Positions 40,602-50,890 of a stretch of DNA of 64,000 bases are shown here, in pieces. Numbering within the stretch: position 1 is the stretch's first letter; every line of letters begins with the position of its first letter. Under the pieces are notes generated by a model. The model was not told the origin of the DNA. It ran no database searches and saw nothing but the letters and a program-made list of their open reading frames with translations. The translations under genes and the position numbers were made by a program. The DNA is from Opitutales bacterium (GTDB lineage Bacteria > Verrucomicrobiota > Verrucomicrobiia > Opitutales > UBA953): NCBI GenBank assembly GCA_024697185.1, contig JAILGB010000011.1:62001-126000 (forward strand). The letters are read 5' to 3'.

Positions 40602-42560
40602 TTAAGGACGGGCGTTTTCAGATTTCCCCTGACGCTCAAACCACGCTTTAAAAATTTTCCCCGCGATCGGCCCTGCCGTCGCTCCGCCGCCCGCATGTGC
40701 CGTGAGCGGCGCTTCCATACAAACGACGACAGCCACTTTGGGATTTTCGATCGGCGCGAATCCCGCAAACCAGGCAAGATTCCACTTTTTACCTTCGTTT
40801 GTCCATTGTGCCGTTCCCGTCTTTCCTGCGATTTCGAGTCCTTCCACCCGAGCGCGCTTTCCCGTTCCCGCGGCAACACATTCCCGCATCCCGCGAATCA
40901 GTTCCGCATACGCCTCATCCGAAAGCCCGAGAGGCTCGCCTCCGGCGCTGACAGCATCTGCCGTCCGACCGGGATTTCGTAAAATTGTCAGATTTGTCCG
41001 CGTTTCCTTTCGGGCAATTGATGCCGCCAAACACACAATATGCATCGGCGAAGTCAGCGTATATCCTTGCCCTATTACAAGATTCATCGTATCACCCGTT
41101 GACCATCCGCTATAACCGTTATCGCGCTTATATTTGGGAGAAGAAATCGCAAAACCGGTCGCTCCCGCTTCCGGCAATTCGAGAGAAAGACCGCGATCAA
41201 GGCCGAAACGACGAGCCTCCGCGACAATCGGCTCTTGTCCGATTTCCAACCCGATATTGTAACAATAAACGTTTGAAGAAACACGAAGCATCCGCGCCAA
41301 ATCCACCTTCCCGAAAGCAATCCCGTCGTGCTCTACGAAACGTTTTTTCCCAATTGTGACAAACGCTCCGCAATCAAATTGACGCTCCGGAGCGATCCCC
41401 GAACGCAATGCGGCGCAGGCTGTAATGAGCTTAAAAGTCGAACCGGGAGGATAGCGCCCTTGGACAACGCGATTTATCTGGAAATTTTTATCCTGAGCCT
41501 TAAGCTCCTTTTGATATTTTTCACGGATAATATAAGAATACTCCGAAGGATCATACGAGCGCGAAGACGCCATCGCCAAAACCTCGCCGGTGTTGACATC
41601 CACAAGAGCCGCGCTCCCGCAAAACGGCGATTCGCCAAGTGCGCGTTCCAGATCTTGCTGCAAATCGATGTCTATCGTCGTATTGATGAACGAACCTTGC
41701 TCCGGAAGTTTCTCATCGATCATCTTAAAAAGAAAACCGTTGGGGTGCACCATCCAAACCTGATAGCCGGGAATCCCCGAAAGCACATCGTCAAAACGAC
41801 GTTCGAGTCCCGTCGCCGCTTTTTTTCCCGGATAATACGCCACCGGGAGCGATGAATATTTTTCCGGGATTCCGTCTGTCTGAATATCGTCAAAATTTTG
41901 CAAATATCCCAAAACATGCGCCGCAGCCTTGCCGTAAGGATATTTGCGAACACTGTCAACATAAAGGCGCACAGGGGAATCCACCGGAAAATTTTCAACA
42001 AAACGCGCACGCTCGGAATCTGTCAAGTTTTCAGCCAAGGGGAAATCGAGAGTCCGGCGCTGATTGATATGGCGCAAAAGTTTTTTGCTGTCCAAGACCT
42101 GTTCCCTGCCGATTGCCTCATTGACCTGCTTCAAATAACGCTGCAGGATTTCAATTCTGGCATCGTTGAGCGCCGAGTTGCGATCAAACCCGGAACGCGT
42201 TCCCGCCCGAACCTGTTGTCGGGAATTACGAATGATTTTTATCCGCTCGTTTTCAATCTCATCGCGAATAAGGCTCAAATCGATCACCGCCGAAAACCGG
42301 GCCTTGTTAGACACGAGCACCCGCCCGTAGCGATCCCGGATCTCGCCGCGCGGCGCGGGCGTCATGACAATGCGACGGCTTTGCTGATTGTGCTGACGCA
42401 AATAATTTTCACTTTGGAACAACTGGCGTTTCGCCAAACCCGCCAATAAAAAAAATCCGCAAAGCACAAAAATCACCCCTATTGCAAGAACTCTCAAAAA
42501 TCGTCGGCGCGGGGCATCATAAACGCGCTCTTTCAAACCGGGTGCAAGATCCTCACTCAT
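40602..42560 (-). CDS. mrdA: penicillin-binding protein 2
   Basis: 652 aa; PGSTFKLITACAAL, RVSSNVYCYNIG, GKTGTAQ. Confidence 0.95.
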   Translation of the reverse strand: MSEDLAPGLKERVYDAPRRRFLRVLAIGVIFVLCGFFLLAGLAKRQLFQSENYLRQHNQQSRRIVMTPAPRGEIRDRYGRVLVSNKARFSAVIDLSLIRDEIENERIKIIRNSRQQVRAGTRSGFDRNSALNDARIEILQRYLKQVNEAIGREQVLDSKKLLRHINQRRTLDFPLAENLTDSERARFVENFPVDSPVRLYVDSVRKYPYGKAAAHVLGYLQNFDDIQTDGIPEKYSSLPVAYYPGKKAATGLERRFDDVLSGIPGYQVWMVHPNGFLFKMIDEKLPEQGSFINTTIDIDLQQDLERALGESPFCGSAALVDVNTGEVLAMASSRSYDPSEYSYIIREKYQKELKAQDKNFQINRVVQGRYPPGSTFKLITACAALRSGIAPERQFDCGAFVTIGKKRFVEHDGIAFGKVDLARMLRVSSNVYCYNIGLEIGQEPIVAEARRFGLDRGLSLELPEAGATGFAISSPKYKRDNGYSGWSTGDTMNLVIGQGYTLTSPMHIVCLAASIARKETRTNLTILRNPGRTADAVSAGGEPLGLSDEAYAELIRGMRECVAAGTGKRARVEGLEIAGKTGTAQWTNEGKKWNLAWFAGFAPIENPKVAVVVCMEAPLTAHAGGGATAGPIAGKIFKAWFERQGKSENARP

Positions 42561-43209
42561 CTTCCAAAACCTCCCGTTGCTTGATTAAATCGATTCCACA
42601 CAAACGATAGGCACCTATAAGCGCATCAAAATAAAGCCAGCCAAAAACAAATATCGCCAGCGAAGAGGCGATTAAGGTCAAAAGCCCGCCCCTCCAATAA
42701 TCAAAACTCAAAATATGATCCCAGCCGAACGCGAGCGTCCAAATAAAAAAAAGGACCGTATTGACAATTTCCGCCACAATCATCCAACAACGGAAAGTCG
42801 TCACCGGCAAAAAACGTCTGAAAAATCGCAATACGATAAACGCGACGACCAGCCAACCTGTAATAAATCCGAAAAATTCGGGGGATTCCGCCGGCATCGA
42901 GCCAAAAATCTCAATTGTCTCCGTTTTTTCGAACATCGACAACGGACCAAGCGCCGTATAATCCCGTGGCATATAAGCATCCACCAAAAAACCGCTCAAA
43001 ACAACATTCCCCAAGCCGCGAGTCGGAGGCTGCAGCAACGCCGGCAAAACAACCAGCACACCAACGCCAAAAATGGAAAGCCCCAAAAAAGAAGACGCGT
43101 TCCCGAGAAATGCCATCCCAACAACCCAAAAATATGAACAGACAAATGATGGGATCCAATAAAGAACCCAACGCCTGAACGGAGTTTTGTCTGCAAGTTC
43201 TTCCATCAA
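42553..43209 (-). CDS. mreD: MreD-like rod shape-determining membrane protein
   Basis: 218 aa polytopic protein between mreC and mrdA; assignment mainly positional. Confidence 0.7.
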   Translation of the reverse strand: MMEELADKTPFRRWVLYWIPSFVCSYFWVVGMAFLGNASSFLGLSIFGVGVLVVLPALLQPPTRGLGNVVLSGFLVDAYMPRDYTALGPLSMFEKTETIEIFGSMPAESPEFFGFITGWLVVAFIVLRFFRRFLPVTTFRCWMIVAEIVNTVLFFIWTLAFGWDHILSFDYWRGGLLTLIASSLAIFVFGWLYFDALIGAYRLCGIDLIKQREVLEDE

Positions 43210-43211
43210 AA

Positions 43212-44045
43212 TTAACGGAATTCCGCTTCAAACCGGATAGGAATTAAAACCGCAACCTCCTCGATAGAACTGAGAGAATCTTGCAATTCTACCGGAGCCG
43301 TAAAAAAAAGACCGTTTGGAGAACGGCGCATCTCGGGAGAAAGTCGCCCGAGATTCAAACCCGCCGGAAAAATTCCGCCAATTCCTGTTGTCGAAACGAT
43401 CGGCTTTTGAGCAAATTCATACGGATAGTCTGACGGGATATCACAAATCTGCCCCAACAGATTTCCTGACGGCGAAATCCCAGCCCCTTGATAGGTCACA
43501 GGGTAATCGTCGCCTTCAATATAGGCTGAGATTCTAAACGACGGGGAAGAAATCAGTTCGACAACGCATGTATTAAAATAGACTTCACGAACACGACCGA
43601 CAACACCGCTCGCGGAAATCACAGGACACCCGACACGAACGCCATCCCGACGGCCGCAACGAATAATAATCTGCTGCCACCATACCCCAATGTTGCGTTG
43701 GGCGATTCTTGCGGGAACAACACGAATGTCCGGACGAGAAGGCAACGCGAGAAGACGTTCCAAGCGGGCGTTTTCTTCATCGAGTCGCGACAATTTTTGC
43801 CTTTCCACCCGCGCAGAGCTTGCAATGCGCCACGCATCGCGACACATAATAATCAATTCATCGCGGGAACGGGTGCTCAAATCCCAATACTCACCCAAAT
43901 CCCGCATATGCGATGCAAAAACAAACGCGGGAGCCTCAAATTCATAAAAACTCGTGTGTAAAAATCGTTTTACACAACTTGGAGAAACCCAACACACGAA
44001 AATCACCAAAATCCCAATTATGAACGATCGGACATTTTGGATCAT
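43212..44045 (-). CDS. mreC: rod shape-determining protein MreC
   Basis: N-terminal TM, coiled coil, VPARIAQRNIGVWWQQIIIRCGRRDGVRVGCPVISASGVVGRV. Confidence 0.9.
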   Translation of the reverse strand: MIQNVRSFIIGILVIFVCWVSPSCVKRFLHTSFYEFEAPAFVFASHMRDLGEYWDLSTRSRDELIIMCRDAWRIASSARVERQKLSRLDEENARLERLLALPSRPDIRVVPARIAQRNIGVWWQQIIIRCGRRDGVRVGCPVISASGVVGRVREVYFNTCVVELISSPSFRISAYIEGDDYPVTYQGAGISPSGNLLGQICDIPSDYPYEFAQKPIVSTTGIGGIFPAGLNLGRLSPEMRRSPNGLFFTAPVELQDSLSSIEEVAVLIPIRFEAEFR

Positions 44046-44111
44046 CTTTGAGGCACCAATCTACACGGACGGCATTATCAGAGATGAGCGTCCCGCGAAC
44101 AAACGCTTCCC

Positions 44112-45140
44112 TTAAACTTTAGCGTGGCGATTCCACTCGCTATTTTCGATAACGACACCCGTTCCTTTGACGACGGCATAAAGCGGTTCTTCCGCCACAA
44201 AAACAGGCAATCCCGTCTCCGCCGAAAGGAATTGGTCGAGCCCGCGAATCAATGCACCGCCGCCGGCAAGCGCCGCTCCGCGATCATAGAGGTCGGAGGA
44301 GATCTCCGGCTTGCACTCTCCGAGCACATCCCGAACTCCCTGCGCCATTTTCTTGAAACACTCCATCATCGCCTCCCGCACTTCTTGAGAAGTGATTGTA
44401 ATTGCTTTCGGCAAATTGCGATTGGAACGGTCCCGACCGCGGATTTCAAATGTCTTTTCCGTCGGCAGCTCCCACGCGGAGCCGATTTCTTTTTTCAAAA
44501 TTTCAGCCGTTTTGCGTGAAATGTCCAAATTGTAATCCAACTCCACTTTTTTGATAATCGCCTCTTCGAGGGCGTCACCGCCGATCGGCAAACTGTTTGC
44601 AGCCGCGATGCCACCCAAGGAAATCACCGCGATTTCCGTCGTGCCGCCGCCCATATCGATAATCATACTTGCACCCGGCTCTCCGACGGGCAAGCCGACG
44701 CCCAATGCAGAAGCGATCGGCTCTTCGAGCAGTTCGACCTGGTGTGCTCCCGCACGGTAAGCAGAATCCTTGACTGCTCGCTGGTTAACAGCGTTCAATT
44801 TGTAAGGAACCGCAATTACAACTTTTAACTGAGTGAAACTATTATGGTTGGTAGCTCTCGTAATGAAGTAGCGCAACATCTGTTCCGAAACCTCGTAATC
44901 TGAAATAACACCTTCGCTCATCGGGCGGATCACTTCGATATTTTGTGGAGCAAGAGATGCCCAACGCTTCGCTTCGGCGCCAACCGCCAAAACTTTTTTC
45001 GTATTGCGATCGATCGCAACATAACTGGGCTCGTTAATCACGACACCCCGACCTTTCACATAGACCAAAACATTGGCTGTTCCAAGATCAATACCGATAG
45101 AAGCCGAGAAAAAACTCAATAAATTACTAAACAGGTGCAT
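44112..45140 (-). CDS. mreB: rod shape-determining protein MreB
   Basis: 342 aa; IGIDLGTANVLVYVKGRGVVINEPSYVAID, MIIDMGGGTTEIAVISLGG. Confidence 0.98.
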   Translation of the reverse strand: MHLFSNLLSFFSASIGIDLGTANVLVYVKGRGVVINEPSYVAIDRNTKKVLAVGAEAKRWASLAPQNIEVIRPMSEGVISDYEVSEQMLRYFITRATNHNSFTQLKVVIAVPYKLNAVNQRAVKDSAYRAGAHQVELLEEPIASALGVGLPVGEPGASMIIDMGGGTTEIAVISLGGIAAANSLPIGGDALEEAIIKKVELDYNLDISRKTAEILKKEIGSAWELPTEKTFEIRGRDRSNRNLPKAITITSQEVREAMMECFKKMAQGVRDVLGECKPEISSDLYDRGAALAGGGALIRGLDQFLSAETGLPVFVAEEPLYAVVKGTGVVIENSEWNRHAKV

Positions 45141-45148
45141 ACAAAGTT

Positions 45149-45177
45149 ATTATAAAATCGCGGTCCCGCAAACGCAA
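45149..45177 (-). promoter_or_regulatory. sigma70-like promoter TTGCGT-17-TATAAT, 8 nt from the mreB ATG
   Basis: Read directly on the minus strand. Confidence 0.65.
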
Positions 45178-45208
45178 ACAAAACATTCCGTTTTTAGCGC
45201 GGGCAAGC

Positions 45209-46258
45209 CTAAGGATTTTCCAGCGTCAGCGACGGGACAAAACTGACCGGCATATTTTTTTGCGGGAACGGCAATTGTTTGTCAAACCACGCCGCGAAAG
45301 CGATCATCGCGGCATTGTCGCCCGTATGCTTGGGATGGGCGAGATAAAGCGGTACTTTTTGTTTTTTTGCCAATTTTTCAAGAGCCGACCGCAAAACACC
45401 GTTGTTGGAGACTCCACCGCCGACAGCAATGCTGCGATAAGGTTTTCGCTCAAACTGAACGGCGATCTTTCCCACCAGCTGCGCCACGATCGCGTCTTGA
45501 TAATCCGCACAAAGTTCCGGGAACGATGCCGCGAGAGCCGCGTCATCCATATGTTCAAGCTTGTAACGCAAACTGGTTTTCAGCCCCGAAAAACTAAAGC
45601 GGGACTCCCGCCGGATTGCATCGCCGTGCGGGAAATCAAACTGCCCGTGCCGTCTCGCAAGTCGCGCCTGCTTTTCAATCAATGCACCGCCCGGATATGG
45701 CATTCCTAACAGTTTTGCCCCTTTGTCAAACGCCTCTCCTGCCGCGTCGTCAACCGTTCCCGCCAAAATCCGGACACGGCGCTCCGCATCGATTTCCGCC
45801 AAAAGCGTGTTCCCGCCGGAGACAACAAGCCCCAAACACGGGAACGAGGTTGCAAGCGCCTGCTCAAAATTTCCATTCTCAAAAAGCGGAATAAACGGCG
45901 AAAACAAATGACCGCGCAAATGATTGACCCCGACAATCGGTTTTTGCCAAAGCTCGGCGATTGCCTTTGCCAGTGCGATCCCGAGCGCCAGACAGCCCGC
46001 AAGTCCGGGACCGCGGGTTACAGCGATTGTGTCAATCTCCGCGGGAACGATCTCTTGCGGGAACGCGCGCAAGGCTTCCGACAACAATACGGGAAAATTC
46101 GCCAGATGTTCTCGGGAAGCCAGGTCAGGGACAACTCCGCCATATTGGGCGTGCAACGCAACTTGCGTATTGACGCCCTCGTACAAAAAACCGCAGGAAG
46201 AGTCAAAAAGCGCTATCGCCGATTCATCGCACGAGCTTTCAAAAGCCAAGACTTTCAT
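45209..46258 (-). CDS. tsaD: tRNA N6-adenosine threonylcarbamoyltransferase
   Basis: Start MKVLAFESSCDESAIALFD; NHLRGHLFSPF, VSGGNTLLAEI, AVGGGVSNNGVLR. Confidence 0.95.
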   Translation of the reverse strand: MKVLAFESSCDESAIALFDSSCGFLYEGVNTQVALHAQYGGVVPDLASREHLANFPVLLSEALRAFPQEIVPAEIDTIAVTRGPGLAGCLALGIALAKAIAELWQKPIVGVNHLRGHLFSPFIPLFENGNFEQALATSFPCLGLVVSGGNTLLAEIDAERRVRILAGTVDDAAGEAFDKGAKLLGMPYPGGALIEKQARLARRHGQFDFPHGDAIRRESRFSFSGLKTSLRYKLEHMDDAALAASFPELCADYQDAIVAQLVGKIAVQFERKPYRSIAVGGGVSNNGVLRSALEKLAKKQKVPLYLAHPKHTGDNAAMIAFAAWFDKQLPFPQKNMPVSFVPSLTLENP

Positions 46259-46307
46259 CGACAAAAAATCTTCGACAATAGCGCAGCAAGCCCTTCTCGC
46301 GATTTCT

Positions 46308-47864
46308 CTACACGAGCGGGAAATCGCGATCGGCGTAAGGAGCGTCAACGATACCGAGCGGTGCCGTCTTTTTCCAATCGCCTCTTGTAAAATCGGGAAT
46401 AACAACCGGCATCGAGCCAAGTTCGACAGAGCGTGCGGACAATTCGATCAGCGAGCTCCACGAAGCGGCATCATAAACCGTCATATCCGGCGTGATACCT
46501 TGGCGGATACAATCGAGCAAGCGATAGCTCATCATGAAATCCATGCCGCCGTGCCCTGAATTTTTGGCGCGTTCGCCGATTTGCTTCCACAACGGGTGCT
46601 GGAAACGCAGACGCATTGTCGCGAGATCCTCTTTTTTGAGCCACGAGTGGCTGCCTTCCGCTTCGAGTTGGATTCCATATTTTTCGCAAACGCGTTTGGG
46701 AAGATCGAGCGCCAAACGTGCCGGATAATCGAAGAATGTCGCTCCTGTTCCCGTCAACGCGTTAATGCGCGAATACGGACGCGGAGAAACGACGTCATGT
46801 TGCAGCATAATCGTTCTGCCGAGCGCCGTTTTGATCAAAGAGGTGTTCATGTCGCCGCAAATGTATTTTTCATCGTCCTGACGACCGTTATTGGGATGAA
46901 CCCGGTCACGATATGCGCTCAAATTCGCCTCGGGCGAACTCATCGAAACGAGATACGACATCACATCTCCGCGATTAATGCCGAGATATTGGCAGACAGG
47001 TCCCAAACCATGCGTCGTATAGAGATTGCCGTTGAGCGTCTTGTGATATTCACGGCGCCAGTCGCCTTCCGTCCCCTCCCAATAAAGCATGGAGCGCAAG
47101 TCGTGAATATAGGCGCATTCTGCGTGAGTGAGCGTTCCGAAAATGCCTTCGCGCGCCATGTTGAGCACGAACATTTCTTCGTTCCCGTAGCAGCAGTTTT
47201 CGAGAATAACACAATGCTTTTGTGTCAATTCCGATGTGTTGACGAGGTCCCAGCATTCGTCCACCGTCACGGCGGAGGCGACTTCGATAAAAGCGTGTTT
47301 GCCGCACTGCATCGACTTGACCGCCATCGGCACATGCCATTTCCACGGCGTGCTAATATAAACGACATCGATATCGTCCTGTTCGCAAAGCTTTTCCCAT
47401 GCTGACTCCGTTCCCGAATACGCTTTTGGAGCGGGATCGTCTGGGCGTCTCCACTGGCATGTTTTCACCGCTTTTTCGGCGCGGGCGGGATCAAGATCAC
47501 AAACGGCCGTCACCTGCGTAAACGGCACATTCAAAATATCGCCGAGCAAACCCCAATAGCCGCATTCGGCAACGGGCTTGTTCATGTTGGATGGATAATA
47601 GCCAAGACCGCGCTGACCCAAACCGATAATCGCAACACGGACTTTTCCCATCGGATTTGTTGTCAAATCATAAACAGGCTTTGCTCCGGGCAAACGGGGA
47701 CGCGTCACCGAAATATCCCCGCGGGAACGCACTTTGTCGAATTCTGCAGAAGCAAAAACTTCCGCCGGCTCCTTTTTCATATAAGCCGCCAACAACGACG
47801 GAGCGGCCGCGATTCCGGCACCGGCAACAATCGCTTTTTTGATAAAATCTCTACGAGTTTCCAT
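46308..47864 (-). CDS. Tat-signal Gfo/Idh/MocA-family protein, GH109-like
   Basis: METRRDFIKKAIVAGAGIAAAPSLLAA Tat signal; VRVAIIGLGQRGLGYY Rossmann fold; ENCCYGNEEMFVLNMAREGIFGTLTHAECAYIHDL. Confidence 0.85.
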   Translation of the reverse strand: METRRDFIKKAIVAGAGIAAAPSLLAAYMKKEPAEVFASAEFDKVRSRGDISVTRPRLPGAKPVYDLTTNPMGKVRVAIIGLGQRGLGYYPSNMNKPVAECGYWGLLGDILNVPFTQVTAVCDLDPARAEKAVKTCQWRRPDDPAPKAYSGTESAWEKLCEQDDIDVVYISTPWKWHVPMAVKSMQCGKHAFIEVASAVTVDECWDLVNTSELTQKHCVILENCCYGNEEMFVLNMAREGIFGTLTHAECAYIHDLRSMLYWEGTEGDWRREYHKTLNGNLYTTHGLGPVCQYLGINRGDVMSYLVSMSSPEANLSAYRDRVHPNNGRQDDEKYICGDMNTSLIKTALGRTIMLQHDVVSPRPYSRINALTGTGATFFDYPARLALDLPKRVCEKYGIQLEAEGSHSWLKKEDLATMRLRFQHPLWKQIGERAKNSGHGGMDFMMSYRLLDCIRQGITPDMTVYDAASWSSLIELSARSVELGSMPVVIPDFTRGDWKKTAPLGIVDAPYADRDFPLV

Positions 47865-47940
47865 GGTTTTAATTTTTGTTTTAGGGTTAATCAATTAATT
47901 TTATTAAAATTTAAAATCTGTGTTCCTGCAAGCTTTTTCT

Positions 47941-50544
47941 CTAATCACCAACGGGAGCGGGAGCCAGCACGAGCCGGAATCCGACATCTGCCTTGGAGAT
48001 GTCCGCCGACTTGTAGTGTTTGACGGAATTTGAACGGCAGTAGCCCATCGGTTCCCGGCAGCTTCCTCCGCAAGCGGGAACCTCGGATTTTGACTTTTTT
48101 AAATCCTGACACCACTCCCAAACGTTCCCGTGCATATCATAAAGTCCCCATTTGTTAGGTGCCTTTAGCCCGCATGTATGCGGATGAGCTCGAGAGTTCC
48201 CGCTCCACCAGGCGACCCTGTCCAAATCCCGACCCGTATTGCCGTTGCAAAACCATGTTTGCGTTCCCGCACGACAAATGTATTCCCACTCATCCGTCGT
48301 CGGCAAACGGAATTCCCAATCCTCGCCGATCAATCCCGCCGCACGCGACAAGCGCGTCAATTTTTCACAAAAACGGCAAGCCTCGCTCCAAGAGACATTT
48401 GTGACCGGCAACATTTCCATTTCTTCTTCCGTGTAGCCTTTTACGGGATACGACGGATTTTTTCCCATCATCAAACGATAAGCTCGCTGAGTCAATTCAT
48501 ATCGCGACGCCTGATAATCTTTTCGGGGAATCTCTACGAAACCGTCTTTGATTTCCTGCAAAATCCCTACATAGGCGACCGCTTCCTCTCGCACCTTTCT
48601 TCGCGCTTCCTCCTCTTTTGTCAAAATCGGCTCGACGGGGACGGCGGGCGGAACTGATTTTTCCACGGGAACGGATTCTTTTCCCTCAACCGCGGGAACG
48701 GATTCTTTTCCCTCAACCGCGGGAACGGCATTTTTCGAGACCAACACAATACGGAATCCGAGATCCGACCAATTTTTCCTGTCGGGATGCGTCCATGATT
48801 TTTCACCGCAATGACAATCAGTGTTGTTCGAATGATGAATGCTCGAACCTCTATAGGTCTTGTCTTCCGTCCATTCCAACATATTGCCGTGCATATCAAA
48901 AATCCCATAAGCGTTGGGGGCCAACTCCCCGACCGGATGGGGCGAGCCGTGGCAATTCTCGCGGGACCAGCCGCAAAAGGAATTCTTGTCCCACGGTTCA
49001 TTCTCATTTTCATCTTCACGATGACGACAAAGTTCCGTAAATTCCTCATTGGTCGGGAGCCTGAAAAAATATTCCTCGGAAATTAATCCGTGTTCCCGCG
49101 CATACGCCGTCAGCTTTTCACAGTAACGTTTCGCCTCATACCACGAAACTCCGCCAACGGGAACCGTATCGACAAAGCCGGTCTCCTTCGTCGTCCCCTC
49201 AAACGCATCCCACTGGTGACGCGTGATCTCGCACGTTCCCGCCCAAAAACCTTCACGGATTTTAACAAGCTCGGGGACGACTTGTGTTTTCGCAAAATCG
49301 CGTTCAAGATCTTTTTTTACTAATACCACACGGAAACCCGTGTCCGGACTTTTCCAATTTTTTTCCTCGAACAAAGCCTCACAAATTTTGTGATCGTCAC
49401 ATGTTAAAAATCCGCCGCCGCGCACAAACGCCATTGATTCATGTTTTCCCGAGACGCACCATTCGCGCACATTCCCGCTCATGTCAAAAAAACCCCATTC
49501 GTTCGGTTTTTTTTGCCCGACACGATGAGCCGTTCCCGCGGCATTGCCCCCGCTCCAATCATAATCCATCAACAAAAGTTCATCGTCACAACCTGCATAA
49601 CAATTCCCCGTTCCCGCGCGCGCCGCACAAAACCATTCATACGGAGTCGGCAGACGAAATTCGAGATCTTCGCCAATCAATGATCTTTCTCGCGCCCAAT
49701 CCGTCAATTTTTTGCAAAATTCATCCGCCTCATACCACGAGACATTTGTCATCGGCAACATTGCCGCTTCCGCATCTTCCAACGCTTCTCCGACAATCTT
49801 CGACCAAAAATCTCGCGTCACCTCATATTGCCCCATATGGCAATAATCAAGACCTGGGATCTCAAGCAAATTCAGTTCCGAAAAAACATCCGGCGCTCCC
49901 GCAACTGTTTCGCCCGCTCCCGTCAAATCGTTTTTTTCTTCCCCCGCCAGAGGAGAGCCGTTCCCGCCGATAAGTTTAAACGCGGACACGCCACATAAAA
50001 ACAGCAGGGAAATGCCGACTGCGGCAAAAACAAAAAATCTCAAAAAATTAACATTCTTTTTCGAAAGAACTTCTTTTGCCGTTCCCGCAGTTTTCTGAGA
50101 ACTCACCTTCTTTATCTTTTTCGTTCCCGCGGGCTTTTTTTCGGGCGATGGCGTTCCCGCGACTTTTGAGACTTCTCCCCGATTAAAAACACTCCTTATC
50201 TTGTCGGCGCCTCCATCGGATTTACGCGTCGGGAACAATTTTTCATCAGCCCTTGTTTTTTCCTGCTCCACGTGGTGTTCTTTCCACACGGCATCATATT
50301 TTTGCCGAGCGTCAGAATCCGCCAAAATATCATAAGCTTCGTTAATTTGCGCCGCCAATCGGACATATTTTGACAAATCGCTTTCTCCTACGTGAAAATC
50401 AGGATGAAATTTTCGAATTTTACGAAGCCATGCCCTGCGAATCGCTCGCCCGCTCGAATAAACGCTAATTCCCAACAATGCATAGTAATCGACAAAGCCA
50501 TCGCCTTTGTCGCGATTATGGGGCGAGGACTCTTTGGCGCTCAT
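47941..50544 (-). CDS. J-domain protein with TM segment and three SUMF1/FGE-like domains
   Basis: DYYALLGISVYSSGRAIRRAWLRKIRKFHPDFHVG (HPD); TM near FFVFAAVGISLLFLCGVSAF; three domains each with Y/CEITR...TNVSWYEA-type...FDM(S/H)GN(V/M)xEW. Confidence 0.87.
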   Translation of the reverse strand: MSAKESSPHNRDKGDGFVDYYALLGISVYSSGRAIRRAWLRKIRKFHPDFHVGESDLSKYVRLAAQINEAYDILADSDARQKYDAVWKEHHVEQEKTRADEKLFPTRKSDGGADKIRSVFNRGEVSKVAGTPSPEKKPAGTKKIKKVSSQKTAGTAKEVLSKKNVNFLRFFVFAAVGISLLFLCGVSAFKLIGGNGSPLAGEEKNDLTGAGETVAGAPDVFSELNLLEIPGLDYCHMGQYEVTRDFWSKIVGEALEDAEAAMLPMTNVSWYEADEFCKKLTDWARERSLIGEDLEFRLPTPYEWFCAARAGTGNCYAGCDDELLLMDYDWSGGNAAGTAHRVGQKKPNEWGFFDMSGNVREWCVSGKHESMAFVRGGGFLTCDDHKICEALFEEKNWKSPDTGFRVVLVKKDLERDFAKTQVVPELVKIREGFWAGTCEITRHQWDAFEGTTKETGFVDTVPVGGVSWYEAKRYCEKLTAYAREHGLISEEYFFRLPTNEEFTELCRHREDENENEPWDKNSFCGWSRENCHGSPHPVGELAPNAYGIFDMHGNMLEWTEDKTYRGSSIHHSNNTDCHCGEKSWTHPDRKNWSDLGFRIVLVSKNAVPAVEGKESVPAVEGKESVPVEKSVPPAVPVEPILTKEEEARRKVREEAVAYVGILQEIKDGFVEIPRKDYQASRYELTQRAYRLMMGKNPSYPVKGYTEEEMEMLPVTNVSWSEACRFCEKLTRLSRAAGLIGEDWEFRLPTTDEWEYICRAGTQTWFCNGNTGRDLDRVAWWSGNSRAHPHTCGLKAPNKWGLYDMHGNVWEWCQDLKKSKSEVPACGGSCREPMGYCRSNSVKHYKSADISKADVGFRLVLAPAPVGD

Positions 50545-50557
50545 GAAGGGGTTATTC

Positions 50558-50647
50558 TGGCGGAGAGAGAGGGATTTGAACCCTCGAATCAGTTACCCGA
50601 TTATCGCACTTCCAATGCGACGCATTCGACCACTCTGCCATCTCTCC
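50558..50647 (-). tRNA. tRNA-Ser(GGA)
   Basis: Minus strand GGAGAGATGGCAGAGTGGTCGAATGCGTCGCATTGGAAGTGCGATAATCGGGTAACTGATTCGAGGGTTCAAATCCCTCTCTCTCCGCCA; class II variable arm, encoded CCA. Confidence 0.95.
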
Positions 50648-50838
50648 ATCTTTAAATACGAAGATATATTAAAACAAATCAAGCGGAAAACAGCAAGAGA
50701 TTTTTCAATCAAACAATTACGGCACAAAAAAAATATCGCTTCTCTGACCGTCTCAATTTTAGGTTCAACCGTCAAAAATCAAAATTTTAGAAATATCAGC
50801 TTTTCATTCTTGACGGCTTATATTATGAAATAAAAAAT

Positions 50839-50864
50839 CGTTCCCGCAAAACTTCACGGGAACG
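50839..50864 (-). terminator. terminator of the pilus/secretin locus, 9-mer inverted pair
   Basis: cgttcccgcaaaacttcacgggaacg followed by T-rich minus-strand sequence. Confidence 0.78.
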
Positions 50865-50890
50865 ACTTCATTTTTCAATTGTAACGGAAC

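Noticed and set aside
40602-45140. mrdA-mreD-mreC-mreB cluster as unusual
   Set aside because: Standard rod-shape gene order found in many bacteria.
50392-50833. Plus-strand ORFs across 50392-50833
   Set aside because: They overlap the tRNA-Ser gene and the J-domain gene start; the 'EREGFEPSNQL' peptide is a common mis-translation of a tRNA gene.
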